Source of the DNA: Certhia americana
Lineage: Eukaryota; Chordata; Aves; Passeriformes; Certhiidae
Length of the DNA stretch: 64,000 bases
Direction: 5' to 3'
Assembly (NCBI GenBank): GCA_018697195.1
Contig: CM031858.1
Span: 127,667,133-127,731,132 of the forward strand
Positions within the stretch are counted from its first letter, which is position 1. Each line of letters starts with the position of its first letter. Made by a program: the position numbers and the translations under genes. Below the pieces are notes generated by a model that searched no databases, had not been told where the DNA came from, and saw nothing but the letters and a program-made list of their open reading frames with translations. Below are positions 24,464-37,911 of the stretch, piece after piece.

Positions 24464-26320
24464 TCTAAGCTTTGTAGTTGTTTTTCTCCCTTATTTAATA
24501 TAATTCTGAGCAAAGCTTATTGAAAAACTAAAATTGAAGGGTTAAAAAGTCTAAATATCCACAAAGCACATAAATTATCAATAGTCTAAAGAAAATAGCT
24601 GATTTTATATTTAGATGAGGAATTCAAATACATCTGTAAGTATATGATCATACAGAAAAGTCTCGGGGACCATAAGTAATAATCAGATGACTTATGAGGC
24701 TCCACAGACTTATACAAGACTTGGAAATTTCCATTAAGTGTACTGCAAGTAACCTGTGAATTAAAAACAATTTGATAAAAATTGCACTCTGAAAAAGTGT
24801 AAAGCAGACATAGTATTTTCTACCATTCATCTTGATGTGCTGTAGAGTGATTTCATTGTTTTCAATGGAACTAACTTTTTACTACCAAAGGACTTGTTTC
24901 AGGAAATTTGTATGTGATTTAAATAATTTCTTGTAGCACAGTACAATGAAATACTTAGTTAATGCATCCGATAACAGATTAGTGTCTGTGTGATAAGAGA
25001 AGCAATAATAATGTTGAAAACTAAGTATTTTTTTATTTTTTATAATATGAATTTCAAGTTAATGCAAAGTCTGTAGAGCTTAGGTCTTCAGTCTAACAAG
25101 ATTACTTCAGTATTCAAAAGTGGTTCTGATGTGTATTAAGGGAACCTTTTCATTATGGTACTTTACAAATATTTAAAATATTTAAGCCCTTTTTCCTATA
25201 TTACTATGCAGTTCCTTGGATTTTTACTCACTTTTTGAAATCACAATGATATAGGTAACATTGTTTGCTGACACATATCACGTACACAGAACTTCTTTAA
25301 TTTAAAGTTATTATTACTGGATACTTACTTTTCCAACCCTTTGGAAAGTTTCAAATCACTTCATAATACTTCATACAGTGACATTGGCATCATGGTACTG
25401 AACTGGCTCTGTGGAGTTTGCAAGTATTCTGGATATCAACATATGTCAGAGAAAGAAAATCCCAAATCTGATTAAATTTAATGATGATATATACAAGTAC
25501 CATGTTTGAAAAAGATGTTATATGGGCAGTTGCAAAAGGAGGGAGAGTAACACAAGAAAGACTACAGAAAACTACAAATGTGCCATAGTCTGAATTAAGG
25601 TTTGTAAAAGGTTGCCAAAAAAGGTAAGTGTTGTTCTGGGAATGGCTCATGGAAAGCTGACAGCTGTGAGTGATATTTTTTCTTCCTCTCTCAGTCTTGG
25701 CAAGTCTTCATCTAGAAATTAGGTTTGGGCACCATTCTCTAAGAGAAAGCAAACAGAAAAGAGAAACAAAGTGATCAGAGATTTAAAGACAGATGAGAAA
25801 AGCTTTTGTCTTGAACTGAAAATTGGATTTGTATAGCCTAGAAAGAGAGATGGTGCAGAGGACGTGGTAATCATCTCTATGAAGATGTCCAAGTATCATA
25901 AAAAGAACACATTTACCCCTCATCACTGTGGGATAAATTTGACATAATTTAAACCCAAGACAGTTAGGTTCGACATATTTTATGCCTTGCTGCAATAATA
26001 TGTAAATATTGGAAGAGGCTACTTTAAAAAGGCCATGAAAATTGAAAACTAAGAATGTTTCAAGTTACTCCTGCCTGAAAGCAAAGTAGATTGACCAAAT
26101 TACTGACCCACTAATTATCTTTTTTTGATGAATTACAGGTAAATAATGCAATCAGCTTAGATTAGAAACTATTAGAAAAAAAGCAAACTGATACTTGATT
26201 GAGGTTTAGATATGTATAAAAGTTTTTTTACTAGATCCTGCCCTTGAGAATGAATACAGACAAAAAAATATTTGTGTTTCTGCTGTACATAGGTCAAATT
26301 TGGTTATTAAATATAAGGTT

Positions 26321-26338
26321 GGTTTTTTTTTTTTTTTC
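26321..26338. repeat. Poly-T homopolymer
   Basis: About 16 T residues within T-rich sequence; length uncertain because homopolymers are error-prone. Confidence 0.75.
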
Positions 26339-26883
26339 TTATTCAAGAAAGATCATCGCAGGATGTGAAGTTTTGTGGGCTTTTGTGGAGTACATTAATG
26401 TGCTGACTAATGGGACTACTCTTTGAAACACTAGTATTCTCTCCTTTCATTTTTGCAGACAGATGATATATTTTTCTCTAGCTTCTGGAATTAAAACCTT
26501 TCCATGTAATGATTAAAAATGTATTTGCTTGGAATGACAAGAGTTTGCTGTTCTGAGAATATGATGACAATAATACAATTGTGATGTAATTACGTACAGC
26601 TTTGGGAAGTGATCTCATTTTCTGAAAGACATGGGTCCTCATAACAGTTACCAGTACAGTCTCTAAACTTACTGTTACAGATGGGAAAAGGGCATCACAG
26701 ACTTTCACCTTTCTGTTACTGCCTCTTCCTGTTCTCCCATTCTTTGGGAGGCATTTTGATTTTTGTGGTGAATGGAAGAAGCAATCTTTTCCCTGTTCAA
26801 AAGGGTAGGTTGGGTTTGTGACATCCACCTGAAGGCCGCTTTCATATTGCTCCATAATAAGGAAAGAGAAGAACAGAAAAATA

Positions 26884-26983
26884 NNNNNNNNNNNNNNNNN
26901 NNNNNNNNNNNNNNNNNNNNNNNNNNNNNNNNNNNNNNNNNNNNNNNNNNNNNNNNNNNNNNNNNNNNNNNNNNNNNNNNNNN
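26884..26983. other. Assembly gap (100 N)
   Basis: Exactly 100 unknown bases, the conventional placeholder for a gap of unknown size. Any feature spanning it, including the translated frames on both strands, is artificial, and real distances across it may be wrong. Confidence 0.99.
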
Positions 26984-28199
26984 TCTTCTGGAAATTGCCT
27001 GGTATAGGCTAAAGCAGCATGGGCAAGATTACCGTGCAGCACAGAAAACAGTTTTTGACTCCTTGCAAGAAAAATCAGGAAATACTGCATTCATAGAAAT
27101 TCAAATGGGCATGTGTCATATAATTACAACTCAGAGATGTGAGTTCCCCCAGTTTATTGAATGTTTGCCTATAGGTATATTTATCATAAAACTTGTCCTA
27201 GATTCTCGTTCACAAATATTTTGTATATCTGGATCCTGTTAATTTTATTCATAGAGTCCATCCTATAATTTAATAGAATGCTATGAAATGCATGACAAGA
27301 CAAGCACAATTCATATTCAGTCAGAATAAGCAGACAGATTCCCTAACCTGAGGAATCCACCTTAGTGGCATGTTTTTATCTAGCCTAAGGATGGGTCACA
27401 GTTATGACCAAATGGCTGCTTGCTTTCATCAGCTGCATATAGAGATACTTTGTAGTTGATCTGACCCCAGGAATAGTACAGGGATGGAACTGTTGCATGG
27501 TTGACACACATCTCACCATGTCCACTCTTAGAAGGCATGTATATGATGACCTATACCAATGTGGTAATACCTGTACTGTGAAGCACTTAAACTGATCAAT
27601 TTTTTATAATGGGAGAGACAAAGCACCCACTTGCCAGATTTCCTTGCATTCTTCTCTGAGGCTGTATAAGATACAGTACATTTATCTGCCCACATCTTCA
27701 CCAGCAGGTTAGTGTTGAACACTTCCCCCACCCTCATGTAAAATTCCTAGGTACGCACCAAATAGTCAAAGGAAGATTTGTCTTTGTCTAATTTTAGATT
27801 TCAACTGTGGATGTCTCTTCTTTCACTGTGATTTTACTGTGATTTTTTGCCTAAATCAACAGTTGCTGAGATGATAATATACTTGGTAAATTATGCAATC
27901 TGAAGCCAAATTTTAAATTGCAGTTGAAGCTCTGAAAAGAGATCCTAAGTGAAGGCTGGGTTTTATGCATATATTAGGCTTCTTTTTGACAGGAGCAGAA
28001 TAATACCAGATTAAAAAATATTCAGAATTGTGAAAGAAATACATTGTAGAAAAAAATTATCCCTAATTCTTTATGAGTGATGTGTAGAAGTCCTGTCTGC
28101 CCTTAAAACTCAAAAGCATTAAATGTGATTCATAAAATTCAAGCAAATATAAATTTGTGTCTAGTTTGCTGATACTCAATGTAAATTTGTTAGGGAAAA

Positions 28200-28690
28200 A
28201 TTCGTGGTTTATGTACCTGTTTTCCAGGGAGCAACAAAAGCCCTGTGCTAAAAGGGTCTAGTCTAGTCCAGAAGAGGATGGTTTGCTGGTCTGTTGAAGA
28301 GTATGAGCCAAGAGCTAAGCAGGGGCAGGATAGTGCTCTCTCTGAAGAAAGAACAGCACTTCTGCAGGAAGGCAGGGCCATAAGAGGAGCAGCATCCATC
28401 AGCAGTCCCATATGAGATCATGGATCTGGGGTGATGGCAGGGATTCCTTTAGGAGTGACAGGACACAAGGCTACTAGAGCATATGTTCTAGGTCTGTGCA
28501 GTAACCCCTTGGACCAGGACAGCAGGAGGCAGGTCTGGGCTCAGGGACACCTTCATAGCAGGGCTGTGTGTGCTGGCATGAGCTTCATGAAACCTCCGTG
28601 CCCATAGGAAGAGTGGCTGGGTGAAGATCCAGGTGATGCTGCTTAGGCTAGCTAAAGCCTGTTAATGTACTCCGGGCCCTTGTGTAAATC
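28200..28690. other. GC-richer unclassified block
   Basis: About 0.5 kb of visibly higher G+C, with many CAGG, GCAGG and CTGG motifs, set in AT-rich DNA. It has few CpGs, so it is not a CpG island, and the 73-codon minus-strand frame within it resembles nothing I know. It could be an eroded repeat, a non-coding exon or a regulatory element; nothing decides between them. Confidence 0.35.
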
Positions 28691-29575
28691 CAGAGTAATC
28701 CAATTCACTTCAAAGCATAAGCAATGGAATTTGCAGTAATAAGTCTCTCTCAGTCAAATTTTCAAGCCTGCTATGTGCTAAGAAATGGTTTCAAAAAGTT
28801 ATGCATCATTTAATAAATATTTATGTAGCTCCTTATTGTGTGAAATGAGTATTATTGATGAACTCCAAATATTAAAACACCCCCTACCAGATATAAAGAA
28901 AACATTAAATTACCAAATTATATTAATATTAGAAATGCTGCAACATAGAAATTTGTTACATTTGTGAAGCCATATTTTACTCCCTTTAATACTCAGTATT
29001 TCATAAAAAATTCAGGCATATTTTATCCCAAAGAGAGTTTCACTGATTCTTGTTCCAAATTAAAACATCTAAATTGCAATTAATTTCATATATAAGGGCC
29101 ACATTTAGACACATATGAAGGGATCTAGCTATGCTGTCTAGATTGATGCTCAGTGCAATTGGCAATGGTCAGTTAGGTTCCTTAAACAATGCTTTTGGAA
29201 GTCAACAAGTTAAGTACCTACATGTGTGGTTTCTTTCTAAAATCCATCTACATCTTTATTCACCTTAGCTATCTTTATTAGGCCAGTCCCTTCAATTTTA
29301 ATCTTTATAAAGTAATTTAAAAACTCCTACATTTTATGCATGGCTTGATAATTTTCCAATATGATTCTGACAATATTTTCTTTTGTTGCCTTTCAGTGTT
29401 TACCCTTTACTTTTTTCACTGATAGAACAGTTTCCAAGGCTCGCCCTCGGTGCCCAACAGAGTTTGACATGTTAACTCATTTCAGAAATTTAACCAAACA
29501 TTGAAGCTGCAATAGAATATGAATAGTATCTGAGAGTTATTGAGTCTGATTAATGCACACACTGAAGAGGTGAAA

Positions 29576-29870
29576 CCATAGAATCGAGAATGGTTTGGGT
29601 TAGAAGGTACCTTAAAGATCATCCAGTTCCAACCCCCCCTCCCATCCCCCATCATGGACAGGGACACTTTCATTATACCTGGTTGCTCAGATTCCCATCC
29701 AGCCTGGCCTTGAACACCTCTATGGATGGGGCATCCACAGGTGCTCTGGGAAATCTGTTCCAGTGCCTCACCAGCCTCACAGTAAAGAATTTTTTCCTAA
29801 TATCTAACCTAACCTACCATTTTTCAGTTTGAAGCCATTTCCTCTTGTCCTGTCACCACATGCCTCATGT
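29576..29870 (-). mobile_element. CR1 LINE 3' fragment
   Basis: It begins with 'catagaatcgagaatggttt' and 'gggttagaaggtacc' (CR1 tail in reverse), then 'tccagcctggccttgaacac', 'gggcatccacag' and 'ttccagtgcctcaccagcct', ending at 'cctcttgtcctgtcacca'. Well preserved, so relatively young; oriented minus. Confidence 0.95.
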
Positions 29871-31009
29871 ATTTTTTGGGCCTTAGGCAGTCATACCGTA
29901 CTTGACTGGTTGGTGCCACTACCAGGTAGATATTTGAACCTTTATTGCAACAGACTTTTTTCATTGTTTGATATAATCCAAGAAGTTTCCCATCTTCAAA
30001 TATAATTTGCATTTCATATCCCCAGCACATACCTTAGGACAAGTAAGGTATGTAGGATATTTTTCAATATATGGGATATTTTTCAATCAAAGTTATTTTC
30101 TGGTTCAGACTCACTATTCTATGCTACAGAGCATATGTTTTTAAAAATCTTTTCAGGTTAATTTATGCAAATAAATAAGTCCACTAGAGGGCAATAACAT
30201 TGCTAATGTACCTGAAATAACAAAACTTCCTTTTGATTAAAAAAATTTAAGTGAATAAGGAAAAGCACAGGGAACCATTTAGGTGACTGGGTCTCTGACT
30301 GACTAGATTGGGAACACTACTCATTCAGCTTCTTCAGTTTTTGTATTCCAGGCATACAAATGAACACCCTGGTAAACATCTTCACATGTACCGGTCCTCA
30401 GATGTTCCTTTTTTCCATGAGGAGAAAGGGAAATATTAGAAGGACAATTTTGTAAGTAGAGAATTTCAGGGACCCCATTTACCTTGTGTAATTCAACCTG
30501 AGATATTAAGACCTTCAGTCTTTATCCTCAACAAAAAATTCATGTCCTACTAGTTAAAATGTCCGTTACTGACATAAAGAAGTTGGAAAAGTAAAATACT
30601 TATCATCAAATCCCTTTTTGACCTGCAAAGCACCAGAAAGACTTACCAATGTCTTTAAAAGCGATCCTTTAGGAGTTTCACTAAACCTTAAAGTATGAGA
30701 AGAAAAACATGAATAAAGACTTAGAAAAAAGATAGAAGAGTAGTTAGGAGTCTCTTTCAAAAACGTTTAGGCTGTAAAGAATGGCAAAAAGAATATTTCT
30801 GAAGAAATATTCCAGTCATTTTCCACCTCATTCCTCAGCGATTTGCTGCAGCTTTCTAGCTGCATGTATGTTTCACATCTGATGCTATGAGTAGTGATTA
30901 TTACAATAAGTGAAAGCCTAATTTTAATCCATAGATTATACAGAAAGTGTACAAAAAGGACAAATACAATGCAATTTTGTACTTGGTGGGAAGTTGAACG
31001 TGAGTCAGC

Positions 31010-31397
31010 AGTGCCCTGAGAGCCAGGAGGGTCAACCGTGTCCTTGGGTACATCAGGCACAGCATCACCGGTTGGACAAGGGTGGGAATTATCCTGCTCT
31101 CTGGATTATCTCTTCTCTCTGGTGACCAGTGACAGGACCAGAGGGAACAGAATGAATCTGTGTCAGGGGAGGTTTAGATTGGGTATCAGAAAAAGGTTCT
31201 TCACTCAGGGGGTGATTGGGCACTGGAACAGGGTCTCCAAGAAAGTGGTCACAGCACTAAACCTGTGTTCAAGCACTTGAACAATGCTCTTGGGCACATG
31301 ATGTGACTCGGGGATGGTGCAGGGTCAGGAGCTGGACTCGATGATCCTTGTGGGTCCCTTCCAACTCAGCTTATTTTGTGCTTCTGTAATTCTATAC
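31010..31397 (+). mobile_element. CR1 LINE, ORF2 C-terminus and 3' UTR
   Basis: The plus-strand translation contains LVTSDRTRGNRMNLCQGRF, then RKRFFTQGVIGHWNRVSKKVV, the conserved C-terminal end of CR1 ORF2 (compare the family pattern SDRTRGN...FF...HWNRLPREVV). The 3' UTR follows ('actcgatgatccttgtgggt', 'cccttccaactcag') and ends near 'attctatac' at 31396. The 5' part is lost. Confidence 0.94.
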
Positions 31398-32788
31398 TAC
31401 TCATTGGAATGCAAAGGTTAACAAAACCATTTAAACAGTCTATTTGTGTCCTTCACCTGGATTATTCTACTTTGACACTTATTACCACAAAAGATACTAC
31501 ATGCTTTAGCATATACATGTAGCATATGGCCCTCAATTGTAATGCCAAAAAATTGATACATCAACTGGTCTGTTCATAACTAAAGAAGAGAATCAGCAAC
31601 TGATGCTCTTTGCAAACAATGCAAATACACTCTCCAAGAGTTAGTGAGCACCAGAGACCTTTTTTTTTTTTGTTGTCTGTTGTCTACAAAAATTCACACC
31701 TTAAAAAGAAGTCACAAAAAAAAAATCATCTTTATGTCTTCATGAGTGCTTTGAAGACCCTTCAGACTCAGGAACTCTGACAACTATGTTGCAGATTTAA
31801 TTTCAAACAAAGCCTTCCATAACCAAATATTGCTACTTTCTTTGAAAAAGGTTGAATGATGTTTAACAGAGAAAATAACTAAATTTACTTTATAAAGACT
31901 GTATGTAGTTTTTTCTAAGTGCTATTCTGTTTGGTATTCTAAGAAAATTTTCCTCTCCACAGAGTGTTTTGCTCCAGGGAAAAATTGCCATTACCTGTGA
32001 ATTCTGGGAACAGCAGCTAAGGAAATTTGAAGAAACATTGCTCAGTAGTTGTCACACTAGTCAGGTCTCCCAGAGGTGTAGGCCTTTGAGGCAGAGGACA
32101 TGTGGGTAGGAAATATGTACTAAGTAAGACAACATTAACAAAAGTAATATATTATAATATTCTTCTGAGACAAACAATAGAATGCATTTATTAGGAAACA
32201 AAAAATCTAGCTAGTCTATGTTCAGTTATGAAACTAATCTTGGAAATCAATTTGAGCAATGAAAGTAGAAATAAAATCTCTCTTTAAATTTCATCCTAGT
32301 GTTAACCAAGCTTTAATGATATCTCTAGTTGCTATACACACATACACTTATGTGCAAGATCTGAAATGGATTAAGGAAATAAACATGCATATGAAATTAT
32401 AAGTAAATCAGTTTAAATGGAAATATGTTCCAGATGCCAAAGGAGATGCTGCTAAAATGACTGGGATGTGATGTCAAAGATGATGAGTAAATGTTGTTTA
32501 GTAGTAACATTGAATTAATCCTGAAGATAAAGTAACATTGATGTATGCTCCAGAAGGAATTCACACAGGAAACTGTAAACTAGAAGGTCTTAACTGTTGC
32601 ACTAGATGGATGGGGGAATATATTCTGCTGGAACCTTCTCTCTGGCACACCGTAGATGCTGTATTATGCCAGGGCTGCTGAATTCCCTGTGCCTTCTGAT
32701 AGGCACATGGAAGCAAGGGAAATAGAAGATGAAACCATCCTTTCCTTCTACCTGTGTAAATGTTAAGATACGTCCATAGGCTCTCATT

Positions 32789-32814
32789 ACACACACACAC
32801 ACCCCCCCCCCCCC
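32789..32814. repeat. (AC)n followed by poly-C
   Basis: About six AC units pass directly into 13 C residues at 32802-32814. The complementary G-run could adopt quadruplex-like structures. Slippage-prone. Confidence 0.95.
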
Positions 32815-32890
32815 AAATATACTGGAACTGTAAAATCATAATATCTGCATCAATTCTGATTTATCCTTATAACCTCTAGGTAGTATGTAC

Positions 32891-32893
<3 letters not shown>

Positions 32894-32931
<38 letters not shown>
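32894..32931. repeat. Poly-A homopolymer, 38 bases
   Basis: An uninterrupted run of A at 32894-32931. No AATAAA or gene-like sequence lies just upstream on the plus strand, and no target-site duplication is evident, so it looks like slippage expansion rather than the tail of a retrocopy. Confidence 0.95.
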
Positions 32932-32932
<1 letters not shown>

Positions 32933-35900
32933 ATCTAAATATTACAACTGAGATTTCAAAAGCCTAGATGGGTTTTATCTCCAGAATGTCCAAGTGGAGT
33001 TTTGAAATAATTTTTCAGGGAGGACACATGCTCTACCCAGTGCAGTGAATACTGGTGTCAGGGTCCCATCCCCTGGCCCCAAAAAAAGCAGTTGGTCCTT
33101 TCTGATCCTTAGAAATCAGAAGCAAGTTTTCACTAATAATAGATATAAAGGTTTCAGAAGTAATAGGGGTCTATATTTAAAACCTTAAAGAGATAAGTTC
33201 CACATCCAGCTGTGAACACATCATTCCCTTAACCTTAGACATTTCTTAAACCCTCTTGTCCAGTGCTGTAGATCCAGGTACAGCATAGCTGAAATAAGTC
33301 CCACACTTTATTATAATGTCATTTTTGTCTGTTACTGCATTCTCACAAACTCAAGTTTGTTACAAGAACACTATTAAATGATACATGAAGTCTTATCTCT
33401 CAAGAGCTATATACTCCTGACTTTAAAACTACATGTTCACTCCCCATGATAGGAAGGCAGGATTGGTAGGAAGGTGACATGCCAGCAACAGAAGGCAATA
33501 TTCACTCTTATGCCAGTGAAATCCTTTTCTGTGGACACCTTAGTAACTCAGTGAACTTTTAGTAAACTCAGAGCCTCTATTCTTGGCAAATGAAACTTTT
33601 CAAATTAATCCTTCTGCAACTTAGAAGAAATATTATTGTCACCATGTTTTTAAAGCAACCTTAAGTACTCTAACCAAGATGAGAATCCAAGCAGGACAAA
33701 TAATATATAATCTTAATAATTTTCTGTTAGAAGATTTAGTTATTTTTGGATTCCTACCAAATATCCCTTATAAGGCAATTTTAAGTGGATTAGTGGGTTC
33801 TTTTTTGGAGTTACTAACACTTGCTAGGAGGTGGAGTAGAAAAAAGGATAATCTCCACAGCTTTCTTCTTTGTCAGTGAGACAAGTTTCTCCTTTAACTT
33901 AACATGATGAACTAACTCTGGAGGAAACTTTATATAAGAAGCCAAAGTATAGCCATAATTATGGTATAACTATAATAAAATATATTTAGAATAAATTGCT
34001 ATTTTTTTTCTTTCTGAGGATGAGCCCAGATATGTAGGCCTTCTCTAAATTGTATATGATTTTCTGGAAGTCTGAAATTGTGCTATTATGTATAGTGGTT
34101 AGATTATTAAATAATGTATTTCTAAAAAATCAGAACTAGTATCCATTGAATCATAGACAGGATGGTTGTGATCCAATTTTGTGCTTGAATCAGATTATCT
34201 GCTAATTTTCTTTGTCTGAAAAGTATACCTAAGTTTTCTCAAGTACCTATCCTATCCAATAAAAAAACTTTGGTGACAAAGTATACGGAAACTCTGATTT
34301 ATAAGCTAAAGTATTCCTTTAGGATATTTTCTTTTTGTTTCCATGTCTTCATTTTCTCCATGTGTTTTACCAATTAGTTTCCCCCAGAAAATTAAGGCAA
34401 GAAATGACATTGGCATAGTTAGAAAATCCTTCCTTTAAAATTATTCTTCAGGAAGCTGTATCTATGATGAGATGAATGTGAAAGATTAAAAAAATTCTTT
34501 CAAGAATTCTTGATAATTCTTGTAGTTAATGCTCCTCAAAAGTGCCTGTAATTTCTTGCTGCCAGATAACTGAAGGTTTCTCATGTCTTTATCACAACCA
34601 GCGTTTCGTGTCTAAGGCACAAGGAACCAGACAAATAAGATAAGAAATGTGAGGTGAAACCTTAACACAGAGATACAGAGGATGTCCGAAATGTGAATTT
34701 CTACGTCCAGATCTTACAAAGCACTGCCTTTATTTAATATGCAGTCCTCTAAGGTTTTGTCAAGTCAGTTACAGAGACAGCCTGAGATTTGCCAGCGTGC
34801 CCTGCTCTGAAAATGCACAGTAACTCAGTGCAGTTTAACTGGGATCTGAATTGCATGACATGACAAAAAAGTCTGATCTCAACAGTCAAAATACTTTTTA
34901 AGTTTTGCTAATTCACATTTTCATGTCATTAGAAGTCATGAAAGAAATATTCTCTGACTTCTTATTTCAGTTTTCTAGTATGAATTGTTTGGCAATTCTT
35001 TAAAGGTAATGTGAGTAAAAGAAAGAAAACAATCTATTTTTTTCTTGATGGGTCTCTACTATTACTTCCCAAAAGAAAGGCACAAATAGTAGCAATTTTT
35101 TATAAACTTAAAGGTTTTTCCAATCAGGTATTGAATTATGCAATGAATATGCTTGGGCCACTATACTTAAGTGTCCTCAAGTCCACTATAAAATAACATT
35201 ATTATCTCAAATGCCTTGTAAAGCAATGTCAGAATGATATAAAAAATAATATTTCTGAGCAAGTTGCTCTGATTTAGATCCACTAACTGTGTCACTTTGG
35301 ATGACAAGTGAGCGGTGATTCTCCTTGAAAAGGATTTTGCATGTTCATGTTAAAAAAAATGCTCATTTCACTTTATATACAGATTTCTTTTCAAGGTAGA
35401 AAGTAGCTGTGTCATGCTAATGAAATGGAAATAATTTTAGTATTTCTGTTATATTTTTCACTAAAGTTTTACATTATTATGGACAAAGTAACATAAAGCA
35501 GCTTTAAGGTTTGTTTTTCTCCCTTTTTCCCAGAGTACTCAGTTAAAATAGTAATAAAAAGAAAAAAATGAATATCAGAACAATGATATCTGCATTCACC
35601 TCGTAATGAGACAATTGTGTCTCCGCAGGCTGAAACTTGACATCTCAGCTTAACAAATGGATCATAAAGAAGTTTAAAATGCTTTTATACATCATCCTAC
35701 ATTCTTATCTTGGGGTTTTTTCCCATTCTTTTTTGCTAAAGATTAAATGTAGTAACATCTGATTTTATTGTCTTTCACATTCCAAGTACCCTGAGGTATA
35801 TTACAAAATACTGGGATGCAAGGTGGTCTTTTCAATGGGTGTGTAAGAAAGAGTACAGTGTGTCTAGTAAAAGGAGGGGTGTGCACTGCTTATCTTCTTT

Positions 35901-37881
35901 GATGTGATGTGCATTGACCTCATGCAGAACTGTCCTTAGTAATAACTGTAGGCAGAGTTTTGCAAGAGGAGGATTGCTTGAGCAGGCAGCTCAACTGTTA
36001 TCCCTCCCAAGGAAAGGGATATAGCTGAAGTATCAGTGGAACTTCTGCTTTCACCTCCCAAATCTGGCACAGGTGCAGTGTGCAGTGGAAATTAAAGGGA
36101 AGAATAGAGAAAAATGCAGCCAGAGCACTACATATATCTCCTTCCTCATCTCCAGTTATTTTTTTTTCGCCATACAAAATCAGGGCAAATAAATATCCAG
36201 CTGGATGCAAAGTAATGTACTTTGATTTTATGTCTACATCACAAGATAACAAAATAATTGGTAAATTGTTTGGGAAAGGACCCCCATACATTTTAAACTG
36301 TCACAGATTCATATATACCAATCTCAGTTAGTTGATGTTGCCATATTTCCTGAAATTTCTGAAAAATGTTTTGAAATAACAGACACAAGAAACCTTTAAA
36401 CAGTACGAGGTAACCTAATAACTTTGGGAAACACCACCAAAATGTTCAGATGTAGTGGATACATGACTCACACCATCCTCTCTCCTAGGAGTGGTTTCTA
36501 AATTAGGCTTCTAAATTACTTCATCCTTGTAATAATATTTTAATAATATCCTGTTACCGCTGTATTGTGGCCCTAAGTTGTTACTCAACTTCTCTCAGCA
36601 AGCATCCTAAGAGTGAAAACACTTATCTCTGAGTATTGATATTTTTAAAAAAAACACATTAAATACAGTAAGAATTGACAACAAAACAAAAGCATACAGG
36701 GGAAGAAGGTAACTGGTCCCTGCTGTCTGCATTAAGGTTAAACATACCATGTTAGCTTATGGACAGAATAGTATTAGACTTAGAAAAGTAGCACCTGTGG
36801 CAAAATACCTTTTGGAAGGGAGAAAGCCGCTTATTTACAGCTAGACCTTTTGCTGCACATAGTATAAATAAATTAATAAGAATTTTCTTAATAAAAAAAC
36901 AATTTTTCTTCAGAAACCTTACACATTTTCATCTGTGTAATGAGTTAATGTAACAAAAGTGATTAGTCTTATGTTAGTTGTAGTGGAAGGGGGTTGTCTT
37001 GTCATATCCAGAGTTAAGACAAGTATTTGATTAGTGAAAAAATAAGTAATTTGGAAAAAAAAGCAAAGTGGAACTGTGGAAAGTTTCAGCTTCTAGAGAA
37101 CCTTACCTCTTCAGAAACTAGAACAGCAATACATTATATTTAAATAAAGTTTTTGGAACCACTGGTGTGGTAGATTTTTTTCTTTTCTCTGTATTTTTAC
37201 AGAGGTGAATCAATGAGAATGCCTTCTTTATCATTGACGCATATTGGTGTATGCACATCCTCAGTTACAGACAATTGACCAAACTTTTATATAGTGATGT
37301 CAAAAAAAAAAAAAAAATAGTCATTTTGAGAGGGAAGAGAAGTAGCATTGAGCCTTTGACCAGGTCAAGCAGGTGGTAGTCGATGCAATGACGTTAGTAC
37401 TGATCAGAAAGAGAGATGCAAAAATTCTGCCGTGTACCAGCAGAGACAACAACAGCTTGTGACAACAGCAGCAAGAGTTTATAGTGAAGAGCTCCTCAAG
37501 AAATGCAAGGCAAGCTGTTGGGATTCAAGAGCTGAGACCACAAAATATTCAAAAATAACTATATTTCTGGGGAGTAAGAGGTTTATGCTGCTGTTGAAAG
37601 CATTTTTCATGCCATTGCAGCGCTAGGCACAGAGCAATCACAGTGATTATACCCTAAACTATCTGCCCTGAATTTTTCTTCAAGAATTCAAAACCCACTG
37701 GTGGAAGAACAAGTACTGACATGTAGCAAAAATGTGTGCTGACCTTTACCAGTAAATCTGTACTGGCTCAAGACCAAGACTGGGACTAGGTGAGTTTATT
37801 AGTCTGTAGCCAGCAAATCAACAATGTGAGAAAACCAAATTCCTCAGGCTATTGAAACCCCAGTATATCATGAGTTTAGTG

Positions 37882-37911
37882 CTGTAAACAAACAATGGAG
37901 TTTGTTTACAG
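37882..37911. repeat. Perfect 12-bp inverted repeat with forkhead-like cores
   Basis: CTGTAAACAAAC (37882-37893) and GTTTGTTTACAG (37900-37911) are exact reverse complements separated by AATGGA. Each arm contains GTAAACA/TGTTTAC, the forkhead (FOX) core. It could be a paired binding site or a hairpin; function is inferred only. Confidence 0.6.

Larger units (their letters stand above)
15600..26883. other. Upstream flank of MMP16, no coding gene seen
   Basis: AT-rich DNA upstream of the MMP16 promoter. Open frames here are short, overlap on both strands and match nothing I recognise. Apart from the CR1 pieces at 19.0, 22.2 and 24.2 kb, the purine-rich tract at 17.4-17.9 kb and the TG repeat at 23.5 kb, I see no RNA gene and no transposon ends. 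Distal regulatory elements are possible but cannot be named from sequence alone. Confidence 0.7.

Noticed and set aside
26772..27242. 156-codon frame spanning unknown residues
   Set aside because: It crosses the 100-N gap, so continuity is artificial.
32840..32931. Processed pseudogene with poly-A tail
   Set aside because: No gene-like sequence, polyadenylation signal or target-site duplication precedes the A(38) run.
34140..34175. CR1 3' tail ('gaatcatagacaggatggtt')
   Set aside because: Similarity is limited to about 20 bases and no CR1 body follows in either direction.
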